The notes beneath the pieces were generated by a model that was not told the DNA's origin, did no database searches, and saw only the letters and a program-made list of their open reading frames with translations. A stretch of 64,000 bases of DNA from Gigaspora margarita (taxonomy: Eukaryota > Glomeromycota > Glomeromycetes > Diversisporales > Gigasporaceae). Every line of letters begins with the position of its first letter. The first letter of the stretch is position 1. This document shows positions 1 through 11,999 of the stretch, one piece after another. The position numbers were made by a program, and so were the translations under genes. The stretch spans positions 57,999-121,998 of the forward strand of contig WTPW01001115.1 of the NCBI GenBank assembly GCA_009809945.1. Reading direction: 5' to 3'.

Positions 1-1477
1 ATATTTGTGTAACATGGTATAAATCACCATAGGTGCGTTTTAGTAAAACTCTTATGGTAAAATCTTGAACTATTGCTAAATTTTAAAAAAATATAGCTGT
101 ACATATTACAAAGTTTTTCTGAGTTAGCCCAAATTTTTTGTATTGCATAAAATCACTAATTCTGATTGATCAATTTACATAAATTTATAGGTTGGTTTTA
201 TTACTAAATTTTAATTCCAATATTAAAAATATATATTTTAATGAGTTTTTTTTTAACTAATTTTAATAATTTTACTATTATTAGAATTAGAAAAGCCTGC
301 TCTACAAATTTGTCTTAAGTATTAAAATTAGTTTACTTAATATAATTTTTTATAAAATTAATTATAAAAAAAAAATTACCATTAAGATTATATATAATTT
401 TAAAATAGTACTCTCTACCCTTAACTTTTCTACTTCTTTTTGTAATTGTTATTTTATGTGTCATTATAAATAGGTACTGCTAATATTCATATTGTATTTG
501 TGGTAGCCATTTTGTCATGTTTGGAGGCATTATTGCTCATGACATGCTTTTTGTAGGATTAGAGTGAATAGGTTGTTAGGATTAGAATAAGTTAGTTGTA
601 AGTTAGTTAGTAGATTAGGGTAAGTTAGTTGGTATGTTAGGGTAAGTTAGTTGGTGTTAGTTGATTAGGCTGTTCTCTCATATTTGTTTATTTTAGTTTG
701 CAATGAAATGATTCACTAAAATAAGAGCTTTTAAAGTGTTTTTGTTCATTGTGTTAGTTTTGTAATTCTTCCAATCTTGTTTTGATAATTGTTTTTCTAA
801 AAATAGAAAAATAATTTAAAAATATGAGTAGTCTCATCACTTTGGACAAAAAAATTATAGTTTAAAGTTACTATATAATAAAGTTTTGATTTTTATGAAT
901 TAAAATTTTAAAAAAAATTATATATAATATTAAATATATATATAATTTATTTATAAAAAAAATTCTATTAATTATCAATTTAATATTTTTTAAAAAATTT
1001 TTAAACTTGTTTAATTTTTAAAATAAAAAAAAATTAAAAAATTAAAATTTCTAGTATTTTTAAAATTTACCCAATCAAAATCAAGTATAATTTTGCGTAA
1101 TTCGCAAATGCCTTGGTATAACTATCAAGAACAAACCTGCAAAATTTCAAATAAGATTATTATGTAGAAAAAAAAGTTATATTATAATTTATAATCCTAA
1201 TTTAAGCTAATTTACTACAATTTTATATAGTAAAAATAATAACTATTTTAGGTTAAAAAAGTTAAAAAATCAATATATTTTTAAATTTTAAGAATTTTAT
1301 ATGCATATATATATATATAATAATTTTTTAACCTCTAATTTTAAACTGATATTAACCAAAAATTTATTGATTATAAATTTTATTGAAATTTTGCTAACTT
1401 TCACCCTAGGTGACAGCACCTAGTTCAGAAATCAGTGTTAGATTGGGTTAGAAGTCAGTCAAAAGTCAGATTAGAGC
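1..1477. other. AT-rich stretch without a gene
   Basis: I see no coding potential here. The stretch is dominated by A/T runs. It contains one short tandem repeat (575-668) and otherwise nothing I recognise before the Mutator-like element that begins near 1478. Confidence 0.7.
575..668. repeat. Short minisatellite, GTTAGGGTAAGTTAGTTG type
   Basis: Degenerate direct copies of a unit of about 20 bp built from GTTAGGGTAAGTTAGTTG and shorter GTTAGT/GATTAGG words. It is not a telomere, because the hexamer TTAGGG is not repeated head to tail. Confidence 0.6.
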
Positions 1478-2463
1478 CACAAAACTTACATTTTTGAGAC
1501 TCCTGCACTTACTTTTTTGATACTTCTAGAAGGACCCCGAAAAATATATAGATAGGTCAGGTTAATTATAGGGTTACTAAAAAAGGAAATATCTACAGAA
1601 AAACTTCAAAAATAAGCAAAAAATTACTATAAATAGAAATAATCTGCATAAAAACCCTCAAAAATAAGCAAACTCATACCTGACCTATCTAAGTATATTT
1701 CGGGGTCCTCTTCTAGATGTACCCAAAATTTATATCCTTTTTTGATACTATTTATCATGTGATGATCGATACAACAAATAACAATTTGACGTAATGTAAC
1801 ACAATTTTAAAAATTCAAAACAAGCATTCAATTTAGTCAAAAATTGCCTATTATTCAAAAATCCTATATTTATGAGAATTTTTTTAAAAAAATCTAACCT
1901 TAAATAAATTAATTTCAAAATTATGCTAAAAGTTTTTTAAAAAAGTAGATCTTAATAATATACTGTATTTAAAACATTTATTGCATGGATAGAGTTTTCT
2001 AAAAATTTTATTTATCTTTTTAAAAAAATGTTAGATTTATTCTTTTTTTTTTAAAAAAAACTTATTATATAAATATTGTTTTAAAAAATAAATATAATCT
2101 TTGTTAAAAACATGTGCAACCAGTTCATAACTAAAAATTTTAAAAATAAAGATATTATAAAGCTGCTAAACTTTTTAAAAACAGTAAATTTTATTCATGG
2201 ACCAAACAATCAAGTTATTTATTAAACCTATGTGGGCTGTTTTTTATAGAAAAGTTATAATATTTATTATATGATTTTTTTTAATAGTTTATTGTTATTA
2301 GAGTCAGGTTTGTAATTAGAGTTAAAGTTAGTGCAATTTTAAAAAGCTTACTGGTAATGTTCATCTGCACGTGATATCAGTATCAAAACAGTATATAAAT
2401 TTTGGGTACATCTAGAAGTATCAAAAAAGTAAGTGCAGAAGTCTCAAAAATGTAAGTTTTGTG
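1478..2463. mobile_element. Mutator-like foldback element with about 80-bp inverted ends
   Basis: The left end (from 1478, CACAAAACTTACAT...) recurs in inverted orientation at 2389-2463, ending ...ATGTAAGTTTTGTG, with similarity over roughly 80 bp. The ends carry the same words (CTCCTGCACTTACTTTTTTGA) as the element at 46200-47264, which has a clean 9-bp target duplication. That is why I assign this copy to the same Mutator-like family. Flanking duplications here are imperfect (ttagagc versus tcagagc). No transposase is visible. The left arm is interrupted by a hAT MITE at 1531-1709. Confidence 0.7.
1531..1709 (+). mobile_element. hAT-type MITE nested in the Mutator-like element
   Basis: A 179-bp element with terminal inverted repeats AGGACCCCGAAA...TCGGGGTCCT and internal continuation ATAGATAGGTCAGGT. 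It is flanked by a perfect 8-bp duplication, cttctaga (1523-1530 and 1710-1717). Removing it rejoins the host repeat, which is present uninterrupted and inverted at 2389-2456. A second copy of the same family lies at 27608-27786. The 8-bp duplication is the hAT signature; no ORF is present. Confidence 0.92.
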
Positions 2464-2899
2464 TCAGAGCTAGTCAAAAAATTTTGAAAAGCACATGAGC
2501 TGTGATTATAGGATTTTCTAATATTAGTATATACAGTGCAGTTTAACATAGTTCAATACTAAATATATAATTGAAAGACATTGCCTATTATTCTTTGCTT
2601 CACAAAGGATAGTTTATGCTTTTGCTATGGCTATCACCTCTGCTATAGCATTTTTATTTTACTATAGCATAGGAAAAAGACTTTTAATTGCTTTACCCTA
2701 ACCCTAACTAAATAGGGATTTCAGCTTAAACCACAAAATTTTACTATCCTGTGATTTTGTATAGCCCAAACCAACATATCTTGCTAACCTCAAGCTCTAT
2801 AGGACAAAATTTTACAACGAGCAATACAAACAAATACACATTTAAAATACCCCAAAGTCTACAATAAAGAAAGAATAGCCTAAACTGAATTTTGCTTAA

Positions 2900-3450
2900 A
2901 AACAAAAAAAAGTAGACACTCTAACTATGACGACTCCAAAAATGATGAAATTCATACCAGCAACTCTCTAACTATGATGATATGACTTTACAAGTCTAAC
3001 TACAGTGACAGCAGCTCCAAAATAACATAATACCAAAAATAATGAATTCAATATCAGCAATTCTCCAATTATGGTGAATAGAGAAATCCAACCATTAGCT
3101 GTTCTAAAAAAAGTGGTATTAGTTAAACAATGTTTTATAAAGCGAAAGAAAAATGTAGCCAACAAAGACTCCAATAACAATACTACCAGCAAGGTAATAC
3201 ATGTCAAAAATGATGAACCCACCAACTGGTTACTCCAATACGACAACAGCAACTCTAAAATTATGCAGTGCCAAAACCAATGAATTTCATACTGGCGATT
3301 CTCTAACAATGGCGAACAATGACTTCAACAAGAGCAATTCTAACTGTTTAAAAAAAGTAGAGTTAAACAAGGTTTTGTGAAGTGAAAAAACAAAGTAGCC
3401 AACAATATAATAGTTACTTAAATATGGTGATAGCAACTCTAAACAAAGTG
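2900..3450. repeat. Diverged direct repeat, period about 245 bp
   Basis: Words such as CTCTAACTATGATG, CAGCAACTCTAA and GTAGCCAACAA recur. The clearest pair is 3101-3168 and 3347-3405, where a segment reading ...AAAAAAAGT..AGTTAAACAA.GTTTT..GAAG... is repeated. Small open frames here are low-complexity by-products of the repeat and show no recognised domain. Confidence 0.55.
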
Positions 3451-3551
3451 AATAAAACAGTGTTGGTAAAATGATATCATATAAGAAAGAAGATGAAATA
3501 CAAAAAAAAATACTTATATAGATTTGATATTGTATAACTAGCATGATCATA

Positions 3552-3805
3552 TGGGCTAGGTGCTGCGAAAAAGGACCAAATTGACAAAACAAAAGATCTT
3601 CAGAAAATCAATTTTTATACTACAAATTTTATAATAAATCATAAAAAAGTGCAAACTTTAAAGTACAATAGAAAGAAAATTTTATTAATGCAACTACTTG
3701 GGTTTTACGTAAAAAATGTTTCTTATCTTATTCTAATTGAATTATATTAAAAAACTATCTTTTGAAAAATAGTCAATTTGGTCCCTTTTTGTAGCACCTA
3801 GCCCA
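3552..3805. mobile_element. Tc1/mariner-like MITE (TA target duplication)
   Basis: A 254-bp element with inverted ends TGGGCTAGGTGCT...AGCACCTAGCCCA. The similarity continues inward through a word resembling GGACCAAATTGAC on both arms. It is flanked by TA at 3550-3551 and 3806-3807. No transposase ORF is present, so it is non-autonomous. Confidence 0.85.
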
Positions 3806-4084
3806 TATAAACAATGATGATCTTTACCCGGCATAGGTAATATCATCTAGAATGAAAATTTGTTAAAATCAATTTATTAATTTGTCATATATTATACTAA
3901 AAATTAGTATATTTATTTTATTTACTAGTTTTAGACTATAAACTATATTAATAAAAATATTTTATAATTTATAAAAATTTTATTATATATACAAAGTATC
4001 AATAGAATTATTTTTTTATAAAAAAAATATAATTTGTATAATAAAAAAAAATACAACAATTTATAAATATATAAACTATATAGA

Positions 4085-4412
4085 ATTAATTTAGTATTCA
4101 CCAGTAGTAAAATTTACTAGTGATTATCCATCTATATATAATTATATGTAGCAAGCCAAATAAAAATTAAATTTCTTTAATATTAGGTAAGGGTAAGAAC
4201 TGAGATGGGGCAGGGGGTATAGTTTATACCAAAATTTTACAAAAAATTTTTTTTTTGCATAAAAAAAGTAGTTTCATAGACAAAATTTTTAGTTAGAAGT
4301 AATTTTTTAAAAAATTCTTATTTTTGTTACACAAAATTGTTTTGCATGTTATACCTGAACTTTAATTCTAATTGATTGGTGAAATTCACTACTGGTGAGC
4401 ATTAAATTTATC
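4085..4412. repeat. AT-rich inverted-repeat element, family copy 1
   Basis: The ends are inverted relative to each other: TTCACCAGTAGTAAAATTTA on the left and CACTACTGGTGAGCATTAAA on the right. The interior (about 4160-4380) recurs at about 7755-8290, where that copy is split by a hAT MITE. It also recurs more distantly at about 8520-8730. Probably a MITE family; I could not define target duplications. Confidence 0.6.
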
Positions 4413-4510
4413 CAACTATATATTATTTTTAATATATAAATTATAATAAAAAATATTTAATTTTTATACTATAATTTATATTTGTAGCTTAATATTATAA
4501 TATATACTTT

Positions 4511-5490
4511 GAGGGTGTGGCGACTTAGGGAAGTTGTTAAGTTGTCACCCCCCAAGCAGCAGGTCTAGGGTTCAAATCCCACTAGCGACGCTTTGAAAAA
4601 TAGACCTGTGTTCTGGTAACTGCTTCTCATCGATCGGTTGGGTACATTACCTGTAGGCCTTGGTACACCATCTCGAATGGGAGCCTTTGGGCGCACAAAT
4701 CCAAGGAACCAGAGAAATGGAAACCCGTTTGGCAAGCCCCGAGTAAGGAGGTAGCAAAGATCTTTGATAGTGCTACCAAAACCAGAATATTGGAAACCAG
4801 AGCCGGAGAATCAGACGATAAGACCCTCGAGGAGGGGGTTCACCAACCTGGCCGCCNGAGTCNCACCNGAGNAAAAGGACCTATNTTTCNGAATTAGGTA
4901 CCAAGGGAAGAAGGCCATATCGACCCTTCCGGGCTAACTGGTTTGGAAGTTTGTGGATCCGATATAAGGACCGGTAGGATGGTGAGGTGGGTGCTGGGGT
5001 TGGAGCAAACCTTACAAGGGCAAAAGTAGGTAATGGTAGCAGTTTAGATAACCCCTGGACTGCAAGTGTATAGGTAAAGCTGTAGCGTAAGTTACCAAAG
5101 TGTAGGTAATATCTGGGTGGGACAGGGACTGCTCTACCAAGTTTTCCGTCAAGGATAAATTAGTTCTAAGGGTGGTGATTAGCATCCGGTACGAACTCTA
5201 GGTTTAGAAACTGGCGGCTGTACCAGTGATACAAGATGGGTTGGCAGGCAGATCAGAGACCAGAGGGTTTAAATAGGCAATGCCGGTATGTGGGTTGCAG
5301 GTATGGCAGCTAGTGTAGGACCCTCGGGTGGCTACTTAAATAGGCAACCAAAAGTTGCAGGTGTGGCTAGTTGTACTCTCATCAATGTAACAAATGCCGG
5401 TATTCCCTTAAGTGGATACCAACGGCCCTAATATCTTGAATAAAAATTCCCAGTTCCTGAAGACGGACACTTTAAAAAAAAAAAAAAAAA
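4511..5490 (+). mobile_element. tRNA-headed SINE-like retroposon, about 980 bp
   Basis: It is flanked by a perfect 16-bp duplication, ttataatatatacttt (4495-4510 and 5491-5506), and ends in an A run at 5474-5490. This is the structure of target-primed reverse transcription. The first 85 bp look tRNA-derived: an A-box-like TGGCGACTTAGGG near 4518 and a B box GGTTCAAATCC near 4569 that fits GWTCRANNC, inside a plausible T-arm. The body is distinctly GC-richer than its surroundings and has no long ORF. At 980 bp it is long for a SINE. Several Ns lie at 4857-4890. It could alternatively be a 5'-tRNA-fused, non-coding LINE derivative. Confidence 0.8.
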
Positions 5491-5526
5491 TTATAATATA
5501 TACTTTTTCTAAGATATATTTAAAAT

Positions 5527-6779
5527 TAGTGCTTCGATCCATAATCCGATCAATTTGGATTGTTCTGATAATCCAGATTGAATACAGATATCCATATCTG
5601 TTAATTTTAAACAGATAGATCCGTAATCCATATTGGATTAAGGATAAGGATTATCTAGGTTACAATTCTAGATATCTTTTATGCGATTGGTCAATTTAAG
5701 GATAGACATATATGAAAATTGAACACATTAGTGGCTGTATGTTGTGATATATTTTAGCAATTAGATCTTTCTGTAGATTAATAATGGTTATTCAATTTAT
5801 TTTTGAGGTGAGTCAACTATTTTTATTTATATATTTCTATACTTTTTTTTTTCTGTTATTACCTTTTCTTATTCAAGTTATCATCATTGTTTTTCAGTGT
5901 TCATTTGACTATTGGGTTAGTAGCAGATAGTAAGACTTTTTGCCCATCAGAATTAAAGTGAAACCAAGAAACTTACTAATACTTTCCTTTTGTAGGTCCT
6001 GTTTTTTATTAACTTGGGTTTGAAAGTAGAATTAAGATATAGTAAATACTGTATTTTTCTCTACCATTTGTTTTTGTAAAATTGAGCTAACTTTTTTTTG
6101 TAGAGTATAACAAATCTTCGACATCACAGGTGGGCTAGGGAAAGAAGAACCAAAACATAGGTAAATACTTCTTATTTTCTTGTAGAGTATAATGAATTTT
6201 CAATATGTGGCTTGGTTTTGCTTAAACTTAGTTAGATAAATACTTCATAATTTATATTCCACTAAATCTGTCAACTAAACGTAACCACTTTGAGTTATAC
6301 TTGTCATTGTTCTCTACATGTGTGATTTGTCGTAATTCTTTTACTCAAAAAACAAGATCAATAATGTTAAAAGTGGATCAATATAAAAATAATAGAAATT
6401 CATTTGAATTAAATACATGTTGCATGGGTTGTTACGTTATATCCACTTTTATTTAAATCTCATTTAAGAATATTCTGGTGATTAAATGCAAAGCTATAAA
6501 TAATAAAGATTAAAAATATTATTATTAACTACTGGTATAAATGCAATTTATATCTGTTATTCTCTGCACATAATTGTACAGTTTTTGCAGCTAGTTTTAT
6601 GCAGGGATTTGACAAGACAATTAGGATTTTTGAAAATCATAATTTTGATTGGCTAATTAATAAGTTTTTACAGATTGAATTTGAATTTACTAATTCAGAT
6701 TATAACCAGATTCATCTGGATATATAAAAGAGAATCCAAATTTAATCTGGATTGCTTTTTAAAAGTAGGATCGAAGCTT
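5527..6779. mobile_element. Putative DNA transposon derivative, GCTTCGATCC ends
   Basis: The inverted termini GCTTCGATCC (5531) and GGATCGAAGC (6768-6777) are followed inward on both sides by AATCCRGATT-type words (TAATCCAGATTG, AATCTGGATTG). A candidate 10-bp direct repeat, tatttaaaat, flanks it (5517-5526 and 6780-6789), but this is low-complexity sequence. No transposase is visible. Related words occur at 35949-36165 and 42829-42957. Confidence 0.5.
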
Positions 6780-7711
6780 TATTTAAAATAACAATAATTA
6801 AATAAAATATTATTTATAAATACTTTTAACTTGCAATATTAATATATGATATGGGATCTTTGACTTGAAAATAGGCCTCTGAGGTTCCCCAAACCAAAAT
6901 TGGGATTTTTGTTAAGCCTTAATTTATGAAGCACAAAGTTCATTTTGTGCAAGTTTTATAACTAGTTAACTTAATATTAAAATGAGTTATAGAAGTTTGA
7001 AAATTTGATGTTAAATATAATGGAAATGATCAATATAGCGGATAAATATTTTACCATCAATTTTATTCAATAACAAAAAAGTTTGTAAAGATCATTTCTA
7101 AAATTAGCAAAAAATCAAGTTTGGGTTGTTTTGGTTATACAATCTTTATTAACAATTTACTCAAAAAAATTTTCTAGTGTTGTAGGGTCATTTTCAAGGC
7201 AAAACCCATATGTTAGAAGTAATGAGATAACCATAATTTAAATAAATAAAATAAAACACATTATAATAAATTAAAAAAAATAAATAAATAAATTATTTAA
7301 AAAAATTAAAATTGAAATGAATTTTAAAAAACTAGATGAATTTAAAATTAAATAAATAAATAAATAAATTTAAAATGATTAATAAAAAATAAGACAATTA
7401 TAAAAATTAAATAAATAAATAAATAAAATTAAAAACAATAAAAAAATTAATTGATTAAAGAAAAATATTAAAATATTAAAAAAAAAATGATTATAAAAAA
7501 ATAAGTAAAAATAAAAATAAATATAAAATATAATAATTTAAAAATATAAATTAAAAAAAATAAAAAATTTGAATTAAAAAAATAAAAATTTTAAAAAAAT
7601 TAAAAAAAATTAAAAAATAATTAAAAAAGAAAAAATATTAATTAATACTGTATGAATTAAAAAAAAATAAAAAAAATTAAATTAAAAAAAGAAAATAACT
7701 AATAATTACTA
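6780..7711. other. Extreme AT low-complexity DNA
   Basis: No gene. 7220-7700 consists almost entirely of AAATAAAT and AAATTAAAAA words. 6840-7200 holds unremarkable AT-rich sequence. Confidence 0.8.
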
Positions 7712-8320
7712 TAGATGATTATCACGTTTTTAATCTACAATACAAAATCAAAATAAACTTTTTTTATTAAATAAAAATTAAATCTCTTTAATATTATATT
7801 AGGGTAATAGTAAAGATTAGAGATTAGAATAGGGCTTTACATATAGTAAATTTTAGCAAAGAATTTTTTTTGTATAAAAAAAAGTAGTTTCATAGACAAA
7901 ATTTAAGGTTAGAAGCAATTTTTAAAAAATTCTTTTTTTGTTATACAAAAATTAATCTATATATTACACCCAGAGTTGGTACAGACCAGTCAATGGTCAA
8001 ACTTGACCAGACCAGTTTGACCAATTTGACCAGTTGGTCAAAGGGTTCAGTGTCAGTCAAATTGGTCAAAGGGTATTTAAATATATATAGTATATATATG
8101 TATATATATTTATATTTTATATATTAATTTATATGCTATCTTTATTTTATTAATAGACTAAGCCATTTGACCAATTTGACCAGACCATTCGACCAATTTG
8201 ACCAGACCAGTTGACCAGTGAATTTTTGGTTGACCAGTGATTTGACCAACCCTGATTACACCTGATCCTGAATTCTAATTGGCAAATTGACTATAGGTGA
8301 TAATCACCTGTAGTGTAAAT
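7712..8320. repeat. AT-rich inverted-repeat element, family copy 2 (interrupted)
   Basis: This is the same interior as 4160-4380 (AGTAGTTTCATAGACAAAAT, then a 'TTAGAAG..ATTTTT' segment). The outer sequences ATGATTATCAC and GTGATAATCACCTG are in opposite orientation. It is split at 7970/8255 by a hAT MITE. Confidence 0.6.
7971..8254. mobile_element. hAT-type MITE with TTGACCA subterminal repeats
   Basis: A 284-bp element with ends CAGAGTTGGT...ACCAACCCTG and a perfect 8-bp duplication, attacacc (7963-7970 and 8255-8262). Both arms are packed with TTGACCA/TGGTCAA words (TTTGACCAATTTGACCAG and variants). Such words are plausible transposase-binding repeats; the middle is AT-rich. The uninterrupted host sequence is represented by the copy at 4160-4410. 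Confidence 0.9.
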
Positions 8321-9241
8321 TAGTAATTTCCTTAAAAAAAATAAAAAATTTTACAAAAATTAAAATAAAAAAATAAAAAATTAAACTGAATTAAATAAAT
8401 AAATAAAAGAATAATAATAAAAATAAGAATAAATTTATTCATTGCATATGTAACATTGTTGTATTTGCCACAGATCAATAAAATTAGGTGTAATATAAAA
8501 CAAAAACAATTAAAAATAACCTATTTTTATTGGTTAGAGTTAGAGTAGTGCAAAAATTGTGTGTATGGGTTAGAATAAGGTTTATAGTAAAATTTTGCAA
8601 AGCATTTTTTTGTTAAAATTTAAAGAGTAGTTTTATATATTCAGTTTTAAGTTATAAATCATTTTTGATAAAACAAATATTTGTTTTAAATTTCTATTGT
8701 GTAATATTATACCTAATCTTGAAATTTGATTGGGAGAGCAATATATAAAGCACATCACATAAGGTAATAAATAAATTTACTCAAAAATAAAATGATTAAA
8801 AAATAAAAATAAAAAAATAAAAATGTTTCAATTTTTAAATAAACTAAGTGCATTAATAAAATTTAGGGTTAGGGCCTTAATATTAGAGGCTTTTGAAATA
8901 AAGTAACGTTTACTATATGTAAAATTCTGTTGGCATCATTTTTAATTAGTGCATCAAGATCAATTTAAGCATTAGTTTTGCATATTTTTGATTTCTTCTT
9001 TTTTGTTCTTGTGCATATATTAGGATTCTTTGTTGGGTGGATCTGGAATAGATAAAATTTGCAATCTGTGATTGGCTATTTCTTCTCCAGAAGTTTGTAT
9101 TATCACACAAATAAGTGATCACATATACCAACCTGGATCATTGTAATATGTCCTAGAAAATCTCATCTACACCCTGGTGCTGTTGTTTGGAGTAACAACT
9201 TGACAACTTTTCTAAGTTACCACATCTTTAATTGATATATA
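8321..9241. other. AT-rich stretch without a convincing gene
   Basis: 8440-8740 is a diverged relative of the repeat at 4160-4380. A 61-codon minus-strand frame at 8946-9131 has no recognisable domain and no support. Confidence 0.6.
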
Positions 9242-10281
9242 AAGTCGCACCCCCCTAAGCAGTGTTGTACATTTTCGCTGTCCCAGCCTTTTTTTGGCAT
9301 GTCCCAACATCCCAACGTCCCAGCGTTCCAAGTGTCCCAACTATGTCCTAAGTCTTAATAATTAATAAATTAATTTAAAAAAATACATGATTATATATTT
9401 TTCTAGGTGCTGAAAACATTTTTGAAAAAATTAAATTAGGTTATCTTATAAAATTTTAAGTAATTTCAATTTAAAAAATTGTCCCAAAATGTTCCAAAAT
9501 GTCCCAGCTCATGTCCCAACTATCCCATGTACAACACTGCCCCTAAGTGCATGCTCTTGGGACTGGGTATAAGTGTGCACTTAGAGAGGGTATGCATTTA
9601 TAGAATTAACTTAGATAGCCAATCAAAGTGAAGTCGATCACGTGATCAACACTTTAACGCCTTTTACCCAAAAATGAGCTAGCCCCATGATCGATAATAG
9701 TTGCTACATAGTAAAGTCCAAAGTTTATTATGTAAATCGATTTTAATAGCTTAAGTAAACTTGTTCGGAAGACCAAAATACATATACTCTGAAATTTTCA
9801 TCAATATTGAAGGACTTTTTATTATTTGGTTTTAATTTTTACGTTCAACAAAAAATTAAAATTTTTTTTAAAAAATATATTCGTTGAACTTAAAAATTAA
9901 AAGTCAAATAATAAAAAGTATTCCGATTTTGTTAAAAATTTCAGTGTATATGTATTTGTTCGTCCAAACAAGTTTACTTAAGTGATAATATTCGATTTGC
10001 TTAATAAATATAGACTTTACTATGTAACAACTATTGGCGATTAGCCAAAAATTGATTATATGCGAAAATAAGCTATAAAAAATTCAGTATTATTATTGGC
10101 TAGCTTTAAAATTAATCACGTGCATGCATTTACGGGGATGCATATATATATATGGAACTCTAAAATCTCATGCATATGCAGAATATAGAGGGTGACTAAG
10201 TCCCAAGCTTGGGACCAAGCTATGATTTGCATATAGGGAGGGTTTGCACTTAGGGGAAGTGCACTTAGGGGGGTGCGACTG
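9242..10281. mobile_element. TA-flanked transposon with AGTCGCACCCCCCTAAGTGC ends
   Basis: The inverted ends read AGTCGCACCCCCCTAAG and CTTAGGGGGGTGCGACT, and both are flanked by TA (9240-9241, 10282-10283), as in Tc1/mariner-like elements. The left arm is split by a hAT MITE at 9260-9539. The core 9690-10040 is a long imperfect palindrome centred near 9865. The same core, diverged, recurs at 20525-20890. No ORF is visible. Confidence 0.8.
9260..9539. mobile_element. hAT-type MITE with GTCCCA subterminal repeats
   Basis: A 280-bp element with ends CAGTGTTGTACAT...ATGTACAACACTG and a perfect 8-bp duplication, cccctaag (9252-9259 and 9540-9547). Both arms contain many GTCCCA(A/G) words in the same orientation. 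It is inserted in the left inverted repeat of the 9242-10281 element. Confidence 0.92.
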
Positions 10282-10674
10282 TATTTATTCTTTTTTCTTT
10301 TGATTATTTATTTGTTTTTCTTATATTTATTTATTTTCTATTCTATTAAATAAATAAAACAGTTATTTAAAATTTATAAGTATTATAAATACAATTATAT
10401 TTTGAAACATCAAAATTTTTACACAAGTAATAAATAATTGTAATAATATAATTTTTAAATACTACAAGAGATTCTTCATCAGGAATTAAATTAATTACTA
10501 TCTTATATAAATTAAATGGTATTATTAAAAAATACTTGCTAATAATATTTTTTAAGTACTTAGTATTCTATAAGCATTTATATATATTTGTAACAAGTAT
10601 TTTTTTACTATTATTATTTAATACAAGNTAAATATTAGTTTTAAGTATTTTATAGATACTTATAATTATTAGTA

Positions 10675-11110
10675 TTAAGTAAGTAATTAATTATAATACA
10701 AATTAAATATTTTAAAAATAAGTATTAAATAAGTAATTAATTTTAATATTATTATATACTATAATAATAAGTATTAAATAAATAATTAATTTTAATACTT
10801 ATTATATACTATAATAATAAGTAATAAATAAATAATTAATTTTAATACTTATTGTATACTAAAATAATAAGTATTAAATAAGTAATTAATTCTTAAATAC
10901 TTATTATATACTCTAAAATAAGTATTAAATAAGTAATTATTTTTAATATTTATTATATACTAAAATAATTAATATTAAATAAGTAATTAATTTTAATATT
11001 TATTATATACTAAATAATTATATTAAATAAATAATTAATTTTAATACTTATTTATATACTATAATTATTTAATATTAAATAAGTAATTGATTTTTATATT
11101 TATTAATTAC
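10675..11110. repeat. AT minisatellite, unit about 55-60 bp
   Basis: About seven degenerate head-to-tail copies of a unit containing AAGTATTAAATAAGTAATTAA followed by TTTTAATAYTTATTATATACTA. Each unit is itself partly self-complementary (AAGTATTAA / TTAATACTT). Confidence 0.75.
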
Positions 11111-11999
11111 TATTATAACTTTATTTTTTTATTTAAAATTTTTTTTACTTATTTTTGTTATAGCTCAAAATTTTACAAATAACCTTATGTTCAGGTACTA
11201 ATGAAAAATGATTTTTACACAATTTTGACCCTAGTACCAATTTTAATTTTAACTTTGTTTATATATATATAATTATAATTTATAAATAATAACTTTATAT
11301 TAATATTAATAAATGTAAACAATTTATTAAATATAACTAAGTACTTATTAAAATTACTTATTAAATACTTTATATAATTAATTATTAAGTACTTGTTATA
11401 ATTACTTACTAAATACTTAATTCAATTGTTTATTAAACTAATTTCAACATACCTTATATCAAGTAAATACTTAAACCAAGTATTTAGTAAGTACTTAACA
11501 AGTACTTCACAAGTACTTTGTTATACTTTGTGATGTTAATTGGAAATTAATGTTATTTCTATAAAAATGATTAATGAATTTTTTTTTGTTATATAATATT
11601 TTTATTTTAAAAAATTAATTTAATATCGAGTAAAAGTCTATTATTGTAATTATTAAAAAGAATGAATTTATTCTTATCAAAAAGTAGTTCAAAAATTTTC
11701 AAACTAACTACTTGCATTTATTATTTTAACTTTCTAGTAATTATTAAAAATAAAGTTTGTATTGTCTAAAGTTCAACTATAATTTTTAATACCTTTATAT
11801 GCTAATACCAAGTTTATAAAACACTATTTTACTAAATTTGTATATACTACTTAGATTAGCCAATATTATCAACCATTTATAGCAAATCCTAATTATAATA
11901 ATATGTAATAGTAAGCATAATTCTATCTTAACCCAGGTTATTTTTAACACATCATATGATTTTGTAGCTATTACTAGAGTAAAAATTTTTTGTGATATA
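11111..11999. other. AT-rich stretch without a gene
   Basis: Words related to the adjacent minisatellite (AAGTACTTA, AAATACTTA) continue to about 11520. Nothing else is recognised. Confidence 0.6.

Noticed and set aside
2694-2712. Telomere-like CCCTAACCCTAA (also near 45590 and 45868)
   Set aside because: Only two or three hexamers each, embedded in internal sequence; not a telomere.
2968-3592. Minus-strand frames of 113 and 101 codons
   Set aside because: They translate a diverged direct repeat and AT-rich DNA; no domain, no splice structure, and the second overlaps a MITE end.
4511-4596. Stand-alone tRNA gene
   Set aside because: The A box is degenerate, no convincing acceptor stem was found, and the segment is the head of a retroposon with an A tail and target duplication.
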